This document shows positions 39,401 through 53,600 of a stretch of 64,000 nucleotides of DNA, piece after piece (the first letter of the stretch is position 1; every line of letters begins with the position of its first letter). This stretch comes from Diphasiastrum complanatum (Eukaryota > Streptophyta > Lycopodiopsida > Lycopodiales > Lycopodiaceae): positions 47,378,777 through 47,442,776 of the forward strand of contig CM055092.1 of NCBI GenBank assembly GCA_029204225.1. Direction: 5' to 3'. The notes under the pieces were generated by a model that was given only the letters and a program-made list of their open reading frames with translations, was not told the origin of the DNA and made no database searches. The position numbers were made by a program, and so were the translations under genes.

Positions 39401-42400
39401 AATACTTGACAAGGGGAAAGTAGACACAGCAATTAGCATTAGTTGAGATGCAAGATTGGAGCTCATGCAGGGAGTTTTTAAGGGTTTCAACCGGTAAATC
39501 AATATACCAGCCACAATACTTTCAGGTCCCTGTCTGCTCCATCATTTTCTCAATTGAAGCTCTATGATGCACCCACGACGTTTCAAGGATTCCAAGTAAT
39601 TTTTTCTTATGAAACAAAAAATCCCAATGTTTGGCTTCTATCATATTTCCCATCCTTAGGACAACAATTTCCATGGTCAATCTAGTTATAGGCAATGCAT
39701 GGCAGTACACAGTGTAGGAATATGTTGATAAGTACAGAGAGGCGCTTATCAAGATACCAGAGGAGATTCCGGAATGGCTTGTGGTTCACAAGTTTGTTTT
39801 TGGCCTTCGCGAAGAATTGAGGCCTTCAGTCCTGAATCTAGAGCGAAAGGCATGCCAAGCTAGTGAAAAGGACTTTTCCCAGAAGGATCCTATCCAAAAG
39901 CAGCAGACGTTGAAGCAGAAGTCGGCATCTCCTATGGCCTGTTGTGCTTACGACAAGTCTCCCCCCAGTGGAATATCCAAAAGCCAACAACCAAGAGCCA
40001 TATGTTACATAGGAGTTACAAAAGCAAATGAAAAGCCTTGGCATTGGACAACCAAGTGCTAATTGGAGAAGAAGGTCACTTACCCCATGGACCCCCCCCC
40101 CATTATGAGTTGGGCCCCTCCAAACTTGCGTACATGGACCAAAAGCTTAAAAGTGCTCCTTGGGTCCTCAGAACCATATACATTGCCCCAACTTCATTAA
40201 ATATGGCATTAACCCCATGAAGTCATGCAATCCAAGCTTGGAGAAAGCTCTATACTTGCCATACTATCTCTGGAGAAGATCCCACCCAGGGAAAAAATAA
40301 ACTCTGATGACCCTTAGCAGCCGTTCAGAGTGTACCTTTTCGTACCTCGACTTCGCAGTCAGAGCATCAATAGAGGAATCTCCATAGTGACTTCTAACAA
40401 TGATGATACTTAAAATAGATGAAATCACCTTCATTTTGCAAACCTTTCTCCACGTATTGTGTTGATTGCCACCTTGGGCCTTTCTTCTTCAAATATGTCT
40501 CCTTTCTGTCACATTTAAGGCAAAATGGCCGTACTTGCCACGTTGAAATGATCTTGTCACAGGCTAGAAACTTGGTTTGTTCGATATTTTTTTAGTAGGG
40601 CTTGCTGGACCTCCAAAAATATGCAAATTTTCGTCTAACCAAAGAATTTTGCCAACTTTTGGTCTTTTATGCTCCCATGAAGTTCCTCCTTGTAATAGAT
40701 GCTTTGCTCTTGAAGAGAGATATTGCCTTCTTAGCTCATTCATGAGTATGCCATTTAGCTCTTCAAATGAACGTCTTGCAAATGTGGTCATCACAAAATG
40801 TTGGTGAAAATGAGAGAGATTCTTGAGGGTAATAGAAATAAGATTAAAATATCGGATTCTTCCACCAACATTGGTTAATTGATCTCTAATGTGTTTGACT
40901 CTAGAAAAAAAATATGTAACGGACTCATCTACCCTCATTCTCAAAGTGTAGTCTATCCTTATAATGAGGATTCTTGAAGTGTTCACAATCTCGTAGTTAC
41001 ATTTCAAAGTATTTCAAGACCCACCTGCATTCCTTCACTAAAATGATATTTTCTTTAACAGAGAGATCAATTATGTGATGTGCATGTTGTGCTCTTTCTA
41101 AGAAGCCTCTAGCCTCTCTTTTTGTGACGGATCTGTTCTCATCCTGTTATAATTCCCAACAATCTTTGTTCATAAGGATGTTTTGCATCTTGAATTTCCA
41201 AATGTTGTAGTTCATGACATCTAGTTCACAATTTCACAGCATAACTTGTATGGCCCTGTGGATCTTTGTCAAACGATGTTTTCAAGTTGGCAAAAATCTC
41301 CCTCCAATAGAAGTGCACCCTCCAAGACGCTGGCCAAAAAAAGGTACCTTCTAGAACTTGGCTAAATTCCAAGAATTCAATGTAGTCTTCTTCTCCACTG
41401 AACTCTTACTATGGTGATGTATACTACTAGTAGAAATATCCTCTTCTATTGGAAGATTTCCATCTGAAAAGATTTCAGAAATGTAGAAGTATGTACTACT
41501 TGCAAGAAGGTTCTAGAAGAAATTCTTAATGCAAAGTTGCAAACTCGCAAAGATTGGCACAAATATTCTCTTGATTGTTAAGAAGTTGATGTGCTTCATT
41601 TCAGCACAAATGACTCGTAGATAAAAAGCTCTAAGCAAAAGATGAGGGTCCACGGGCTCTAAGAACAAGAGAAGCTCTAATACCATGTGAGAGAAAACAT
41701 AAATTCAGCATACATATGCTAAGTATCTATGTCAAAAATCAAAACATTCAGCTTCTTAGCTAAAAAACAAGAAGTAGATTGCTCATAGAAAATGTAAACT
41801 AGGATCTTATGCAAGTTTAGACATCACAAGATAGTAGAGAACTTTTAGGACAGCAAAATGGCAAGTCATCAGCTTGCCGGCTTTTCTGTAACAGCATGTA
41901 GTTCTCTCATAAGGAGCTATCTCTCTCTTGGAGAACACTCATGTTTACCACCTCAAGCACCCTAACTGGGAAGGAAAAAGTTTATCTTCCTCCACACCCT
42001 TCTAAACCCTTCGTCTTTTCCTTTTTGAGAATTATAAAGTGAGAAGCGATGTGTCATCATGCATGGCAGTGATAGTGACACAAAGTAAAACCCAAGTGTC
42101 ACTAGCTGATTACAAAAGAAAACTCTACACCTCTCCTTTACAATCTAATTGGACCACACGAGTCCCAACATTTTTAACTTTAAATGACACAAGCAGGAAA
42201 GGGGTTTATTTTTATTTCATGGACCATGGGTCCAAGTGTAAAGTATACAATATAACAAACAAACATTATTTCTAACAATGCCATGTTTAAAATCGAGGTG
42301 TAAATCCATCCTTCTAGAGTCATCTACAAAGGAAGCATTCATGGATCAATCATTATGACATTGACAGATTAACGCACCAACATAGTAACTATGAAGACAC

Positions 42401-45400
42401 TCATGACAACAAGAAAATACACCTTTTACTCACTACATAACAAGTTAACAATCATGGAAAGATTCACCATTCAAAATTGAGAGAGAGAGAGACACACACC
42501 CCCCCCCGGGGGGGGGGGGGGGTGTGTGGGGGGGGGGGATCACATCTAATCCTCTGAGCCGAACTCCTTTCCTATGTGAAAAGGTCGAGCACTTCTTAAC
42601 CTAGACTAGATAAGGAACTTAGGCTTGAGTCCCATAGAGTCTCGTACCATCAACTTCATCGCGCATAGCATGAAGCAAATTCTATGATATACTCACTTCA
42701 TCAGAAGCCAATGATAAGTGTAGGTCACATGCACAAGCCTAAGTGCACATCAACATCCGCTTTTCAGTGTATATCTATTTGTGTCCTATTATGCTCCATG
42801 ACGAGGTCATTGTTTGCCTCGGACAACTCTACAGGTTTGTACTTCATAAGTTCATACTGTTTGCTAATATTATATTATCTCAAATACATCAAAGTATGCG
42901 ATACTGTATTCATGTACACAAGGTGTACTTGTATAGTTTATAATATTATAGTGGACATCATAGAATATAAAAAATTTGTATTCTGTATGTATCAAATTGT
43001 ATGAATTCAAAGTAAAGTTCACACCTAATAGAAGTAAACTTTATAAGTAATATGTTCTAGAAGGAAACCACGTACAGCTTTAAATTTAGGATAATAGAGC
43101 AATACACATTGTATTTGTACTTTTACAAGGAAAAGATTCACACAAAATTAACCCAAAACTCAGTGCAAAGTTTCATGAACCGCCTTTTGTTCCCCGGAAC
43201 GTAGGTCCAATGCAACTAAGGCGTGGATGCATCCCCTATATTCATATGGAGCTGAGAGTGACTGCAACCATTAACAAAGTTGTAACTGGGATAAACCACA
43301 TAGACACAAGGACAAGAAGGTGTATAGAAACCAAAGAACATGTAGAATCGTAACGCATAGAGGTAGAATCACTCGTAGAAGTATGTTAAGTACAACCCAT
43401 CGATGTGCATATCTAAGAATGATTGCAAAAGGGATGTGAGGTGAAATACAATGGGAAAAGGAATGATATAGCCCAATTGGGAAAACGTATGTAGAAACAT
43501 AAAAGATATGAGATGTTGGAAAACCTTGAAAAGAGAAATTTGACTCCCTTAACCTTTAGATATCATACCCATAACCTCTAAAATGCATTAGAAGCACCTC
43601 TTATACAGAAGAACAATGATGAAGTATAAAATTCTCATGCACAAACTCGAATCTAGTAAAAACTAGACAATAAAAAAAACCAACTTCTACACATCTAATA
43701 TATTTGTGCTCGATCCTGATGATTCGCTCATAACTTGTGCCCTAGTGAAGATTCAGTTAACAAGGTTTCTTAGAAAAAATTTCTAAAGCATTCAAGCTCT
43801 TTAAAGTAGATTAAAAATCATATAAAAAATTACATACCAAAAGTTTTTATTGTGAAAAAAGGAGTAAAAAAATCAGTGAGGAGCAAGGGAATCTACTTAG
43901 GATTAGTGTTAATGCAAAAACAAACTACAACTTTCCTGTACAAGCAGTATTGATATGAATACAACCTAGCTCTTTAGAGGTGAAACTACACACAGGATTA
44001 GGATGCATGCATAGTTGCTCCAGTTAGCATACTTAGAAGTTGAGATGTTTTGAAGACATTGACAATATGCACAATAAGCAATTATTCTAACAAGTAAACA
44101 AACTTTAATCTCAGATGCTAATTTAAAGGGACTATGAATTACCACACTGGACAGAATAAAAGGTTCACACCGCAGCCAAATCTCATATGGCTTTCTAAGA
44201 AACTGCAAGCCTCTCAATTATACAAAATAAAAAGTAATATAAGTAACAGAACTTGCCTGCAGCACGCCTTGAAAGGTCATATGCATCAAACATTCTGTAG
44301 ACCCAATGCGGCCAGGCCGTTCTCTGTGCCCTGAACATCCATTTGGACTCATCCGAAGCCCATGCTTTACAGGCTCCTCCCCATCCCCAATCAATACGAG
44401 CCTTTTTTCGGACAGGCAAGATGCTATTGAGTGCTCCAGAGCTCTCCCCTTGATCATTTTCATTCCAATCTCCACTTGTCTCACTTCTCTCCCCTCTGCC
44501 AGGAAATCTTTGCTGCCTTCGCCACCATAGCAACGGCTCTACATCCTCACTACCAAGTTGCAAATCAGCACCATGCACATTTACTTCGACATGATCCGTA
44601 ATAGTATCATCTTCCTCCATATCATCGATGTCACTACCTAGTTGAAAGTATCTGTCGTCGCCTGCATCATTTGCATCAGAAGATTTGGGAACAGCTCGAG
44701 GAACCTTTCCAGTCTTAAGGCTGGGAACAGCTGCCAGCAACCCAAATGCATCTCTTGGAATGTGCAGAGGATTCTCCTCAGGAATTATCTGAACCTTTGC
44801 ACATGGCTATATCAAGGTGCACAAGCACCTGAGTAAGAACATTTATGAAATTAATTCTAGGAAACAGCAACTCTAAGAATCTAGTTTCTTATAAGATTGA
44901 GAATTGCACCATGATTTGACTGCAATGTGGTCTAATTTCAACATCTGAACTATAATGCAAGCTTGCATATACATGACTCAACAGCTGAACACCAACTAAC
45001 AAAATAGCAACCATACTTGGACTTCAGGTTTAATTGGAACAAAAAATTTAGGAACTTACCGCACCATCGCCATCTGTCCAGGCCTGCCTAATGCGAAATC
45101 GCTGACGTCCCCTTGTCAATACATTGATGGAGCCATCGTTTAAATGCCGTAATTGCCGAATCTGTATTCACTGTCATTTTAAAGCTTGCTTGAACAACTG
45201 CCGCTGAAAATACTTCTTAAGCAAAAATTCATTCCTCCTTTAATATTAAAAAACATTTTTAGCTTTAGAAGCTAGACATTCATGTTTCATCATTACTGCA
45301 CACAACAGATGAAATGTGAAATAAATCTCCTGGTTCAACTTCACCAAGAGTGACCAACGTCTAAACCCCCAATGCAGCACTGCACTTCTGTAATCTGAAA

Positions 45401-48400
45401 TATATGTCTCTTAGCAAGACATTCTTCATGTTTAGCACTGCACTTCTGTAACCAGAACTATATTTATCTTATCAATGGATTAGCAGGACTTATGCTGACG
45501 TTCTTGGACCGGTCACTACTTACGGTGAGTATTTACTTCAGTTTGGGGATGAGCATGATTTAGCCATTTTTAATGGCTTAGCTTGTTGGCCTGACTCTAC
45601 TGGATTCACTTGTTTCCACCCCCACAACGATGGACATAGTGTAGTAGATTATCTCATGGGATCACCCTCTTTCATTCCATTCATCTCAAAAATCCGTATT
45701 TCCACCACTGCTCTTTCAGATCTCTCACGCCTCTTGTTTGCAGATAAAGAAGATGGACTTGCAGTATGTGTGGTTGTGTTATTTGATAAATGTGAATGTT
45801 GAAAGATGTTGGAGGAATACCTCAGGTTGGGGTATGTCCGTCTTAGTTATTCACCTTGTTGGTTAAGAAAAAGGATGGTAGTTTCCGGATGTGTGTGGAT
45901 TACAGGGGATTGAATAAAATCACTGTAAAGCACAAATTTCCAATGTCCAAGATTGATGATCTATTGGATGCGTGGCAAGGAGCAACCACTTTCAGTAAGA
46001 TAGATCTCAAAAGTGGGTACCATCAGATTCGGATTCGTGAGGAAGACGACCTTCCGAACCCATTTTGGACATTATGAGTTCTTGGTTATGTCGTTTGGGT
46101 TAACCAATGCACCCGCCACGTTCATGATGCTCATGAACGATGTCCTGCGTGACTATATGGGCAAGTTTGTTGTCAATTTTATTGACGACATACTGGTCTA
46201 TAGTAAGACTGTGCTGGAGCAGGAAGTTCATCTCCAGACTGTTGGAATATCAATCCACACTCTAGAGAGAACTATCAAACAGGGCGGATAGCTTAGTGGT
46301 AGAGCATCCCATCCGGTATGAGGGAGGTCCTGGGTTCGAATCCTAGTCTGTCCATCCATATTATGATTTATGGATTTCTAACATGGTATCAGAGCCAAGT
46401 TAGACCTAACAGTTCATGGTGTCAAAGCCATGGTTAGGTGGCCCAAGTTGCGGGGCAGGTGACAGCTAGGACCCCAACCAAGTGTGGCTTGAGGGGGGGT
46501 GTTGGAATATCAATCCACACTCTAGAGAGAACTATCAAACAGGGCGGATAGCTCAGTGGTAGAGCATCCCATCCGGTATGAGGGAGGTCCTAGGTTCGAA
46601 TCCTAGTCTGTCCATCCATATTATGATTTATGGATTTCTAACACAGACTATATTTGGCAAGCTACAAGACATGGTTTTGTATGCCAATGCTCAGAAGACC
46701 GAGTTGTGTAAGACTCATGTCGAGTATTTGGGTCACGTAGTGACGGCATAGGGGATTTCTGTTGACCCCGCCATGGTGGCTATGGTCAAGAAGTGGCCAA
46801 GACCGGCCGATATTCGTCAACTACATTCTTTCCTAGGCTTTTGTAAGTTCTACTGACGGTTCGTTATGAACTATTCCAGGGTAGTTGTTCCTTTAACGGA
46901 TAAGTTACGGAATAACAACACTGGTTTGCTGGGATGCTAAGGCCAGCATAGTTTTGACAACTTGAAGGAGGCTGTTGCGACAGCTCCAGTACTCAAGATT
47001 GTTGATACCCAGAAACCTTTCGACCTAGAGATGGATGCTAGTGGCATTGTCGTGGGTGTAGTGTTGAGTCAAGAAGGTAGACCCGTAGCCTTTGAAAGTA
47101 AGAAATAGACACTAGCACAACAGAAATATCCCACACATGGGCAGGAGCTGTATGCGATTATACATGCGCTCAAGGTGTGGCGACATTGTCTGTATGGCGC
47201 CAAATTTTGTGTATACTGACCATCATATTGTGAGGTACTTCTGCACTCAGCCAGATTTGAAAGGCCGCCAGGCTCAGTGGGCCAAGCTAATGTAGGAATT
47301 TCATTTGGAAATTCACTTCCAAAGAGGGAAGGAAAATGTGGCCGCTGATGAACTATCTCGGACACTGCATCAGATGAGCTTTACTGTAGTTGACAGTGAC
47401 CTCATGGAGGAGATCAAGAGAGCACAGCAAAGCGATGCACATTTTCAACGTGTGTGGCCTGATGTGCACAAAGTAGTCGATCAAGCGAAAGAGTCAGTCG
47501 AGGCTGTCGCTTCCGTAGAGGCACACACCAGTACATACCTAACATACATCGTGAAGGATGGTATGTTATTGAGAAACAGAACAGTTTTTGTGCCAGACGT
47601 AAAGGAGGGATCTTCGTCGTAAGATAGTTCATGAATGCCATGATAGTCCCTGCGCAGACATGCGTCCACTGGATTGAGTCCATTTGAGCTTAGTTATGGT
47701 TTCAGGCCGCTGAGTCTTGCGATCATAGGAATTCCGCGTAAGGTACCTAGCGCTGCAGAGCTTCTAACTCAGATGCAGCAGAAGCTAGAGATGGCACGAG
47801 ATAACTTGTCCAGGGCTATAGCCAGGACTCTCACTCCAAAATAGGGACACTAGAGGAAAAATAGTGCACCCTCCTGAAGGGTACAATAGGACTCCCACTC
47901 CAATACAAAATAGTAATAATTGGGCCCTTGGCCAATTGTAAATATAAATGCATAGAAAAGGCTTTTAGGCCTATACATGAAGAAAATGAGCTCGTGGCCA
48001 ACAGATGAACATAAATGACCATAGGCCCTATAATCCATGCAATTTACATATCCCCAAGGCCTTCTAAAAATTTTCATAAAACAAGCCTATCAAATTTGGT
48101 TAAGGTTCCACTAGTTCAAACATCTTTCAAATGATAACCAAATTATCCAATGGCAACACTGAGCTTCAATAACTTCCAAGAAAATAAGGACATGCCTATT
48201 GACATTTTATTGGCTAATCTAAGAATACAACTTTCAAAGTAAAACGGAACCCCCTTTGAGGGTAAAACTAAGTTGTTACACTTCATCAAGATGAACATGA
48301 TCTCAACACATCACCAAATCATCAAAACATACTTGTTTGAATGGTAGCAACCAGACTTTTTAAACATCCCAACATGTTTCAAATGTTTGGAAAAATCAAC

Positions 48401-50588
48401 CAAACATTTGGAAACTTTTTCAATTTTATAAATTGCAAAACATTATAAAATTGTGCTATTTTGTGGAAAATATGCCCATGACTACAATAAAAATATCATA
48501 TTAGAGAGCATAAGACCTTGCATAAGCTTACAATATTATTACAAATAGTTGAAAATCTTTATTTATTTCAAAAGAAACAAAAGCTCAAGTAGGAGTTTCA
48601 AACAACAATACACATAGCGTTCCAAATAGATTTGGTTCAGCAAACCAAACACATTTGGTTGCTATTGTGGCATACCTCAGCAGTTGTTCCAACTGATGCT
48701 ATGTGAATCCCAGTCTCCTGGAGTATGTAACGAACATGAATCTGCAAGAGTTGACCAACAATCATATAGGGAAACAAAAACTCTACATTGAAAGCAAGAT
48801 AGAAAAAATTCTCAACCTTCATGATCAAATAGTTAGTGGTCTAATGGTGTTCATTACATTGCAAACAATAATGTTTCACTTCTAACTAGGCAAAAACAAC
48901 AAAATACAAAATACAAAGTACGTTTCTCCTAAAAAGCAACAAGTACAAGAGCTCATACCACACCAATTGTATATGGAGCTTCATGTTGTCGAATTGCACG
49001 CTCTACAGCTGCCTTAAACCGAGGTTGCAAGACTCTAAGTGGTAGTGTGGCATCCGGAAATAAAACTATCCCTGGAAAAAGTAACATTTCTATCAAAAAC
49101 TACAAATTTCCTTACAATAGATTGGGCATAAACCAAAGAAATATATAGGATGACAATCTATGTCAACTAAATGCCAAGGGCAATGTTATTAAATTTGTAT
49201 ATTCGGCCCCAGGGGTACAACACGATGTAATTCATTGTCTGGTTAGATAGAAAAGTCATCTTTCATAAATGATAAGAAACATGTTTACAACTAAATGTGT
49301 GTAAGCCTTCACAAGGGACTCATTTGTTGGTGAAGGGATGCAAATGAATCTCATTGACCTAAAAGACGTAACATGGACTTGGGGTCAACAACATACAACT
49401 TTATTCAGCATCTCAATGTTAAAGGGAATAAATCACCAATCTAGATTAGGATCTATTTTACTACTTAGAAATTCACCTTGGGTCTTTACCCAATATAGGT
49501 AGTAATTTTAGCAATTAGCTTTTGTTCTTTTGATATTAGCTTGATGCTTTTAGCTTTTCACATAGATTAGAGAAAGTATATATGTAGGCTAGCGTCCCAC
49601 CACAATAGTGTGTTTGAGCTTTGCTCAGTTCTTCTACAATCTATAATCTCTATGCTTGGTTTGTGTGAGTGCTAGTAGGACTAGTAACTCCATCTAGAAT
49701 TTGTATCACAAAATTTGACACAAGTATCTACTATCTAACCTTTTGAAACTTTGATTTAATTGAAATTTGATGCAGACCAATCCCGATGAGATTGATGTGG
49801 CAAAAGTCCTATATTTGCCACCGAGGGACCAGGCGGAGGAGGACGTGTGTATGCATTGCTCTATGAGGAGGCCACCCAGACAGCAGGTTAGAACTTAGAA
49901 CTTACAAGTTAGTTTGAACAAAGGCCACGCGTGTCTTTGGAAATTGGTATTGATAACTATTAACACCATTGTGCGTGTTGCCCAGTTGTAATCATTCACC
50001 CTTTTTGTGTGCAGGGGTTACCACAAGAGCTGCCACGAGGACACCGAGGCGGCTGAGACAAGATCGAGCTTCACGCTCCCATGGTGTTGAGGATGAGGAG
50101 CCTTTGGCCTTATCCATAGAGACCTCTGACTCAGAGGAGTATGTTGATGAGGAGGAGGATGAGGCAGAGGGGCAGGGCAGTGATGATGATGATGATGTGG
50201 CAGAGGAGCCTCCACGCAGAGCTAGGAGGGTCATATGATAGATCATACATGATGCATCATAGTTTTTATTCAGTGCTCAGTTAGATAGTAGATACTAGAT
50301 GTAAGAGACTCATTGAGACTTATTGAGCGACATTGTATTTAGTATCGTATGCGATCTATTGTGTTCATTGTTTGAACTTTCATCATTAATGGTTTATCAA
50401 CTATGACTATCATTGTCAATATTACATTTGAGTCTTTTTTTCAAACTATAAGTTATAACTAAGTTCTAACTTCTTTCTAGGTTAATGTGCATTGTAAATT
50501 CAGATTCCATAATTGTAATTTGTAATTTATCTAATATGATATATTAGAGCTCACAATTGCCAATCACAAATGAGAAATAGATTATAGA

Positions 50589-50677
<89 letters not shown>

Positions 50678-53600
50678 AACAAGTCATTTCAATTTTCTAT
50701 CCCACTTGCAAGTTGGAGAAATTAAAATGTATCAACTAGTCATTACATAGTCGAGAATCGAAGATTTCATTTTAACCTTCTAAATCTTGATTCCTAGTGA
50801 CTTGAGGATCGTGCATAAGTGAGCCTAGAGAGAGGCATTCCTCATCATAATCTTATGCAGCAAAGGTTGGATGCCTCTAACCATTCAAGGCTATATTGAG
50901 GAGCTAGATTTTGAGATTACACATTTGGCACATTTCGATGTGGTGCTTGGAATTTGTTGGAACCCTTACATCGCTTGGGATACTCATGTATACGAGTTTC
51001 AACACGAAGATAAGATTCATTCCCTACGTGGTGAGCCTGATATGCCTCCAGGGCCATTGATCACGGCGACGCAACTACGTAAAGTTCACTTTAAGTGTAT
51101 GTATGTTTGAACTTCTGCTTGTGAATATGATGTATGTCAAGAACAAACTAACCTTACTAAGAACCTAGATCGTCAGATTAGGGAGGAGTTTATGGATGTG
51201 TTCACGAGTGAACTTCCATCTATATTACCCCCTAAAACAAATGTGGAACATAAGATTGAGTTAACTCCTGGATCATCTCCTATTAATAGACCACCTTATA
51301 GAATGAGTCCCAAAAGAGGAGGAAGAGGTGCGAAGCAGGATTGAGGACTATCTTTGTAAAGATCAAACAGGATCTAGCCCCCAAGCCATGCCATGTGAAG
51401 CAAGAGGAGAAGAGAGAAACTGGTAACCTAAACCCAATATGTCAACGGGAGAATCCCTACTTCATTATATAGAGAGTAGAGTCCTGTGCATGAAACCATG
51501 CAACCCCCATGCAAGTCAACTATAAATAGATCACATCTCTTCATGCAATCCTCCTGCCTATATTCGTCACACAGACATGCAATGCTTCATATGTCTCAAT
51601 TAGAGTGTTTGGGTCCTCTCAAGGTAATTAGTCACAAACAGGCCTCGATATGAAATTAAATTTCGGCATGACCAATAAACTCGAATACTGGAGGACCAGT
51701 CTACCATATTGGACTATTCCAGGTCCTTAACCGAATATGGCCATGACAATCTTGCCAAAGGGCAGGTAAGACCTAGCTTCTCCCCCTTTGCCTCTCCGAT
51801 CATTCTGGTAAAAAAGAAGGATGATGATGTGCGTGGATTATCAAGGCTTGCACAAGATAATTGTTAAACATCAATAACATATACCACGTATAGATGAATC
51901 ATGATCTTTTGGATGCCCTTCATGGTGCTACAATGTTTAGCAAAAATGACCTGAAGAGTGGTTATCACTAGGTGAGAGTTCGTGAAGAGGATGTGTATAA
52001 GACTGCCTTCCAAACTCGCTTTGGACACTATGAATTTCTAGTTATGCCCTTTGGATTGACGCCCCTGCCATATTTATGAACGATGTGCTTAGGCTATTTG
52101 TGAGCAAGTTTGTGGTTAACTTTGTTGATCACATACTTGTTTATGGTTGCGGTGATGTTGCGCATGTGAGTCACCTTAGGACTGTGTTGTCAACTTTAAG
52201 GGAAAACATTATTATTTGCTAATGATAAAAAGAGCGAACTATTTAAAAAGGAAATTGCATATTTGGGTTTTATAGTGTCAGCAGATGGGATAAAACTAGA
52301 TCCTCAAAAATAAGTTGTTCTTCTTGCTTGGCTTGTTACTACAGACTTGACATTAGGAAGCTTTCTTGGATTAGTTGTGTTTTATCGTAGTGCTCTAATC
52401 CTCAACAACTTCGGCATTAACTCCAATGTTCTTATACATATGTGCCTAGAGCCTGTTTGGTTACTCATAATTAATGGAGATTGAGACCTTAGGTTTTTGA
52501 ATCTTAAAACCAACACTCACAATCAAAACTATTATTGGACCTCTAGCCCTAATTCGTACATCCTAAGGCCTTAAAAGGCTTCATTGTAGTTCATAATTTT
52601 TTGGAGACTTTGACCACTTGAATTAAATTTTGCACCAACTCTCATTGATCGTATCTGTTCTTAACACGTACCTTTCTTTGTGAAACCACATGGTACGGTT
52701 AGCATTCTTCTCATATATTTAGACCATAGGTCCCGCGGTACTGGGTACCGCGGATCCCGGTACCGCGGGACCATACTGGTACCGCGGTACCATGATGGTA
52801 CCGCGGTACCACAATATAATAATATATTTATTATTTAATATTTTTTTTAATTTTTTTTTACCTAAACCTACCCGCCCCCCTCGCATTTCCTCTGAAATTT
52901 TTTTGAGCCCTCTCCGCCCTGCCATCGCTGCTGGTTTTTCTTGCCTGCCTTTGATTCCTTGCGTCGCCCATCGCCCACGCAACGCCCTGCCTTGCATCTG
53001 ATTTCCTTTGCCTTGCATTCGCCCATTTTCAGCGTCTCTCCAACAGTGAACCCTGCTGTTTTTTTTCCAGCAATCCATCCCTCATTTCATCTGCAATGGT
53101 GCAATCCGACCTTTCCGGTCTGTGGGACGAGGTAGACATTGTCAGGCGGGTTGTCGACAAGGCCAACAAGACCGGTCAGAAGATCGTGCGCTGCCGATAC
53201 TGTCTCGTCGAGTTTGCTGCATCCCTCACTCGCCTTAAAGGCCATCTGCTCGGTGCACGCGCCAAAAATGGTGCCACCTTGAATGTTGCCCCTTGTGGCA
53301 GCATGACCGTCCCCGACAGGCAGCGACTACTGGACACCTACGGGCCGCGGCTCGTGGCAGGGGAGAACACCATTTCGGAGGGCGTTCTCCGATTTTGCAC
53401 CGCTCCTTATGTGACTAACCCAGAGTTGCTGCCTGCTTGGCTGGCACGCACGAGGAGAGGGAGTGCATCCTCCTCTGGTCCCTTTGCCCCTCAGACAGCT
53501 CTGCCTCATGCACCCCCATCTGCTCAGATTCCGGTGGATCCCGTCCCATCGCGTCCGACAGTTGCCACTGCGGTTCCACCACCACCCACTGTTGCTCGCA

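Larger units (their letters stand above)
46240..46643 (+). mobile_element. TRIM retrotransposon with tRNA-like LTRs, 404 bp
   Basis: Two 144-bp LTRs (46240-46383 and 46500-46643) differ at two bases and have perfect inverted ends (TGTTGGAA.../...TTCTAACA type). Between them lie 116 bp, starting with the primer site TGGTATCAGAGCC and ending with the polypurine tract GAGGGGGGG. The target duplication CAGAC is at 46235-46239 and 46644-46648. It has no coding capacity, so it fits a terminal-repeat retrotransposon in miniature. Each LTR carries a 72-nt tRNA-like sequence, so transcription may be by RNA polymerase III. Known Cassandra TRIMs carry 5S rRNA promoters instead. Confidence 0.93.
45835..47830 (+). 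pseudogene. Ty3/gypsy pol remnant in cereblon intron 5
   Basis: Reads [22 protein letters not shown] (45856-45915), [38 protein letters not shown] and [13 protein letters not shown], with the FIDD active site near 46180. The TRIM then interrupts it. It resumes as [40 protein letters not shown] (RNase H start) and [20 protein letters not shown] (RNase H), ending with part of the integrase N-terminus near 47620. Removing the TRIM and one CAGAC copy restores the RT frame across the join, so the TRIM landed in it later. Several stops elsewhere show decay. Confidence 0.9.

Noticed and set aside
44195-44740. 181-codon minus-strand frame as a separate gene
   Set aside because: It is cereblon exon 7 plus intron read-through; the coding part ends at 44257 and the frame's start is internal.
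46542-46613. Functional tRNA gene
   Set aside because: The anticodon stem is mismatched, the anticodon loop lacks the usual U33, and the sequence lies inside both LTRs of a TRIM, so it is a tRNA-derived promoter rather than a cellular tRNA gene.
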